Shown: in pieces, positions 4,304 through 6,919 of the stretch
How the letters are laid out: each line of letters opens with the position of its first letter
Position numbering within the stretch: position 1 is the first letter of the stretch
DNA from: an uncultured Collinsella sp.
GTDB taxonomy: Bacteria; Actinomycetota; Coriobacteriia; Coriobacteriales; Coriobacteriaceae
Direction of reading: 5' to 3'
Assembly (NCBI GenBank): GCA_902491135.1
Contig: CABUGR010000051.1
Location: 1 to 6,919 of the forward strand
DNA: 6,919 nucleotides
Translations under genes and position numbers: made by a program
Notes under the pieces: model-generated
The model's database searches: none
Told to the model about the DNA's origin: nothing
Seen by the model: only the letters and a program-made list of their open reading frames with translations

Positions 4304-6004
4304 CTATTCGCCGGTGGGCGGTTGCGGTGCGGACGAGTTTTGGGTCGAGCCCTCGCCACCATCCTGGCGCGGCTTGCGGGAACGGCGACGGCGACGGCGC
4401 TTTTGACCCTGGTCGGCCGAACCCTCGCCACCACGATCGTCGCGCGACTCGCGTTCATCGCGAGCAGCGCCGCGCGCGGCCTTGGCGGCCGCCCCTCCAC
4501 CATCTCCGGGGCGACGGCGCGTGACCTTGACCTCGCCATCCGAGACCTGATCGGCCACGGAGGGCACCGAAGGCTTTTGCTGCGCGCCCGAGGAATGGCG
4601 ACGACGCGGACGCGGGGTGCGCTCGTCATCGTTGCGCTGCTTGTCACCCTTGTCGGCAGGCGTATCGGAACCCGAACTACCCTTGGGGGCGGCACCGGCT
4701 TCGCGAGCGGCTGCGGCGCGGAAGGCGTCCTCGCGGTCCTCGCTCGACAGGTGACGGCGGCGACGGCGCGTGGGATTCATGCCACCGCCGCGGTTTTGCT
4801 GCTGAGGCTGCTGGGCCTCGCGCTCGCGGGGGGAGTTCTTGCCTGCGGGAGCGGCCTCGCCGGCATCGCCCGAACCCGAGCGCTTGCGGCGACGACGTCC
4901 ACTGGCAGCCTCCTCAGCCTCGGGTGCCTCGGCCTTGCCGCGACCCTTACCGCGGCCGCGACCCTCGCCCTGGCTCTGACCGGCACGGGTATCGGCGTCC
5001 GCATCGCGACGGCGGCGCTTGGGCATCGACGTGCCCGCCAGACGGTCGGCGCTCGACAGGCCATCGCCCACGTCGACGCCGTTCTCGCGGTCGAGCTCCA
5101 TAAGCGCCAGGCGCATCTCGGGCGACTCGATACGCTCGAGCACATCGCGCGTCACGCAGTCGGGGCGGCAGTTGCAGCCCTGCTCGGCGGCCTTCTTTTT
5201 ACAGCCCTCCGAGCACGTCATATCGGCCAGGTTGACCTTAAAGACTTTGCCGTTCTCCAGACGCAACACCAGCTGCTCACGCGGCGTGTCATATTCCTGG
5301 ATGCGCGCCTTGCCAAGCGGCGTATCGATAAGCGTCTTCTTTTTGGGCGCGCGGCTCTTAAAGTCCTTGTACGCCTCGAACTCGTAGCGCAGGCAGCACA
5401 TCAGGCGGCCGCAGACGCCGCTAATTTTGGACGAATTGAGCGGCAGGTCCTGCTCTTTTGCCATGCGAATCGAAACCGGCTCAAACTGTCCGCCAAAGCG
5501 TGTGCAACAGAGCTCCTGGCCGCACTGGGCATAGCCGCCCACCAGGCGGGTCTCGTCACGCACGCCGATCTGGCGCATGTCGACGCGAATGTGCAGCGTC
5601 GAGGACAGGTCCTTGACGAGCTGACGGAAATCGACGCGCTCCTCGGCAGCAAAGTAGAACACAGCCTTCTCGCCGCCAAACAGGTACTCGACGCCGACCG
5701 GCTTCATCTCGAGGTCGAGTTCCTTGACCAAGCGGCGGAAATCGACCATGGCCTCGTCACCCTGGATAGCCAGGTCGTCGGCAAGCTGCAGGTCGATGTC
5801 GCTCGCTACGCGCAACACGGGCTTGAGCGGCTGACCGATCTCGTCTTGCGGCACCTCGAAGGGATCGGCCGTGACCAGGCCGATCTCGGTTCCGCGCTCG
5901 GTGGAGCAAATAGCGTAATCTGCCTCGAGGATATCCAGATCCTGTGGGTCGAACCACAGGTCGCGCGAGGCGTAGGTAAACTTAACGGGTACGACTAACG
6001 GCAT
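4304..6004 (-). CDS. ricT: PSP1-domain protein RicT (YaaT type) with extra cysteine cluster and long Arg-rich tail
   Basis: RicT (YaaT) in Bacillus subtilis forms the RicA-RicF-RicT complex, which carries iron-sulfur clusters and assists RNase Y-dependent mRNA processing, sporulation and competence. Residues 1-260 or so hold the conserved part: GYAQCGQELCC (157-167), VSIRMAKEQDLPLN (177-190) and KISGVCGRLMCCLRYE (193-208). The family cysteines 161, 166, 167, 198, 203 and 204 are all present. A second cysteine group follows at 264, 268, 277, 279 and 283, with spacing C-x3-C-x8-C-x-C-x3-C. Residues 325-566 are a low-complexity tail with Arg blocks at 330-333, 370-373, 413-417, 467-469, 496-498 and 536-541. 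B. subtilis RicT is roughly 275 residues, so this protein is about twice as long. The start ATG at 6004-6002 has AGGAAGG 7 nt upstream and overlaps the holB stop by 10 bases, suggesting translational coupling. Tail function is unknown; RNA binding is a guess. Confidence 0.9.
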   Translation of the reverse strand: MPLVVPVKFTYASRDLWFDPQDLDILEADYAICSTERGTEIGLVTADPFEVPQDEIGQPLKPVLRVASDIDLQLADDLAIQGDEAMVDFRRLVKELDLEMKPVGVEYLFGGEKAVFYFAAEERVDFRQLVKDLSSTLHIRVDMRQIGVRDETRLVGGYAQCGQELCCTRFGGQFEPVSIRMAKEQDLPLNSSKISGVCGRLMCCLRYEFEAYKDFKSRAPKKKTLIDTPLGKARIQEYDTPREQLVLRLENGKVFKVNLADMTCSEGCKKKAAEQGCNCRPDCVTRDVLERIESPEMRLALMELDRENGVDVGDGLSSADRLAGTSMPKRRRRDADADTRAGQSQGEGRGRGKGRGKAEAPEAEEAASGRRRRKRSGSGDAGEAAPAGKNSPREREAQQPQQQNRGGGMNPTRRRRRHLSSEDREDAFRAAAAREAGAAPKGSSGSDTPADKGDKQRNDDERTPRPRRRHSSGAQQKPSVPSVADQVSDGEVKVTRRRPGDGGGAAAKAARGAARDERESRDDRGGEGSADQGQKRRRRRRSRKPRQDGGEGSTQNSSAPQPPTGE

Positions 6005-6919
6005 TTCAGTGCCTTCCTGATATCGAACAGCATGACCTCGATGGCCAGCTGGGGAGTAACGTTTCTGGCGATGTTGCGCTCGGCGGTGACAATTGCCTCG
6101 AGCGCCTGGGTGGCACCCGCAACATTCGTCGCCGCGGCAAGCCGCCCGATCGTGTCGCGCACGTCCTCGTTCACAACGTCTGTCGCCTCATCCTGAAGCG
6201 TCAGCAGCACGTCGCGCATGAGCGTCCGCGCGCTCGCCAGCGCTTCCATGATACCCGAACGCTCGCGCGCGTTGAGTTCGCGCTTGTTGCGGTCCTCAAG
6301 CTGCTTCAATGCTCCACGCGACAGGTAGTCGGCATTTTGCTCGAGCACCTTTTCCTGCGTGGACTTGACCTCGGCGAGCGGCGCCTTGACGGCGACGATG
6401 AGCGACTTGGCGCGACTGAGCACATCGGCCTCGTCGGCGGCAATGAGCGAGTCGATGGCACGGACCATCTGGCGACGGGCGTCCTGGCGCTCGGCGCTCT
6501 TGAGGAACTCGATACCACGCGTGGGGCTTCCCGCCACAGCGACGGCCATACGGCAGCGCGCGGGATCCTGGCCGGTGGCGCGGCTCACGGCCTGCGCGGC
6601 CACAGTGGGCGACACCAGCCGAAACGGTACGCACTGGCAGCGGCTCACGATGGTGGGCAGCATCACGTCGGCCGAGGTGCCCAACAGGATGAACATGACG
6701 CCCTCGGACGGTTCCTCGAGCGTTTTGAGCAGCGCGTTGGCGGTGTTGGCGCGCAGCTGCTCGGCACGGTCGATGATGTAGACCTTTGCCTTGGCGCGGA
6801 TGGGCGCCAAGGGCACGTCGTCGAGCAACTCGCGGGTCTGCGCGATGAGGTAGCCCGTAGCGCTTTCGGGCGTGTAATAGTGCACGTCGGGATGCGTATG
6901 GCGGGTGACGCGCACGCAG
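5995..6919 (-). CDS. holB: DNA polymerase III subunit delta', C-terminal part, cut by window edge
   Basis: Delta' is a non-ATPase AAA+ subunit of the clamp-loader complex, which opens the sliding clamp and loads it on primed DNA. The first complete codon (6918-6916) encodes Cys, consistent with the last cysteine of the zinc module, and is followed within ten residues by HPDVHYYTPES, a hallmark after that module. KVYIIDRAEQLRANTANALL and KTLEEPSEGVMFILLGTS then give the Walker-B-like and sensor 1 regions. SRCQ, with the trans-acting Arg finger of the SRC motif, follows at about 6645-6634. The helical C-terminal domain runs to the stop at 5997-5995. About 307 residues are visible. The Walker-A region and true start lie beyond the right edge. 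Its last codons overlap the ricT start. The holB-ricT pairing is conserved in many Gram-positive genomes. Confidence 0.93.
   Translation of the reverse strand, partial: CVRVTRHTHPDVHYYTPESATGYLIAQTRELLDDVPLAPIRAKAKVYIIDRAEQLRANTANALLKTLEEPSEGVMFILLGTSADVMLPTIVSRCQCVPFRLVSPTVAAQAVSRATGQDPARCRMAVAVAGSPTRGIEFLKSAERQDARRQMVRAIDSLIAADEADVLSRAKSLIVAVKAPLAEVKSTQEKVLEQNADYLSRGALKQLEDRNKRELNARERSGIMEALASARTLMRDVLLTLQDEATDVVNEDVRDTIGRLAAATNVAGATQALEAIVTAERNIARNVTPQLAIEVMLFDIRKALKCR

Noticed and set aside
4295..5998. A 567-codon open frame on the plus strand covering almost all of ricT
   Set aside because: It is exactly antisense to a recognised protein with conserved motifs. Its Ala/Arg/Leu-rich product is what a reverse frame of GC-rich, Arg-rich codons gives, and it has no recognisable domain.

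Overview
The window looks like chromosomal DNA of a high-GC actinobacterium of class Coriobacteriia, most likely Collinsella or a close relative. This rests on GC-rich codon use, the gene set, and a hypothetical protein of a type I associate with that class. It is an inference from recognition, not a database result. All supported genes lie on the minus strand, so transcription runs from right to left.

Layout in transcription order: (1) 6919-5995, the C-terminal part of holB (DNA polymerase III delta' subunit; its start lies outside the window). (2) 6004-4304, ricT (PSP1-domain protein, YaaT type), overlapping the end of holB, with an unusually long arginine-rich tail. (3) 4303-4202, a short spacer with a 12-bp perfect hairpin that buries the Shine-Dalgarno of the next gene. 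(4) 4201-3395, a ComF-type phosphoribosyltransferase with two zinc-ribbon-like cysteine sets. (5) 3383-2274, a conserved-looking hypothetical protein with an AbiEi-like middle and a restriction-endonuclease-like C-terminal end, probably co-transcribed with comF. (6) 2273-1525, about 750 bases without a confident gene. It holds a 217-bp element bounded by two inverted copies of a 47-nt hairpin module, a pair of GC-rich hairpins, a good promoter, and a structured leader of about 340 nt. (7) 1524-532, a family-3 solute-binding lipoprotein without transporter genes beside it. (8) 531-215, a terminator, two further hairpins and the hpf upstream region. (9) 214-1, the N-terminal half of hpf (ribosome hibernation factor), running off the left edge.

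The holB-ricT pair is a widespread arrangement linked to DNA replication and RNA-processing control. A comF-hpf neighbourhood is also common in Gram-positive bacteria, but here about 3.2 kb of accessory material (items 5 to 7) separates the two genes. The strongest unexplained signal is the inverted pair of 47-nt modules at 2023-2239: 41 of 47 positions are identical, and the differences include a compensatory base-pair change in the hairpin. The next strongest are the hairpin over the comF ribosome binding site and the extra cysteine cluster plus arginine-rich tail of RicT.
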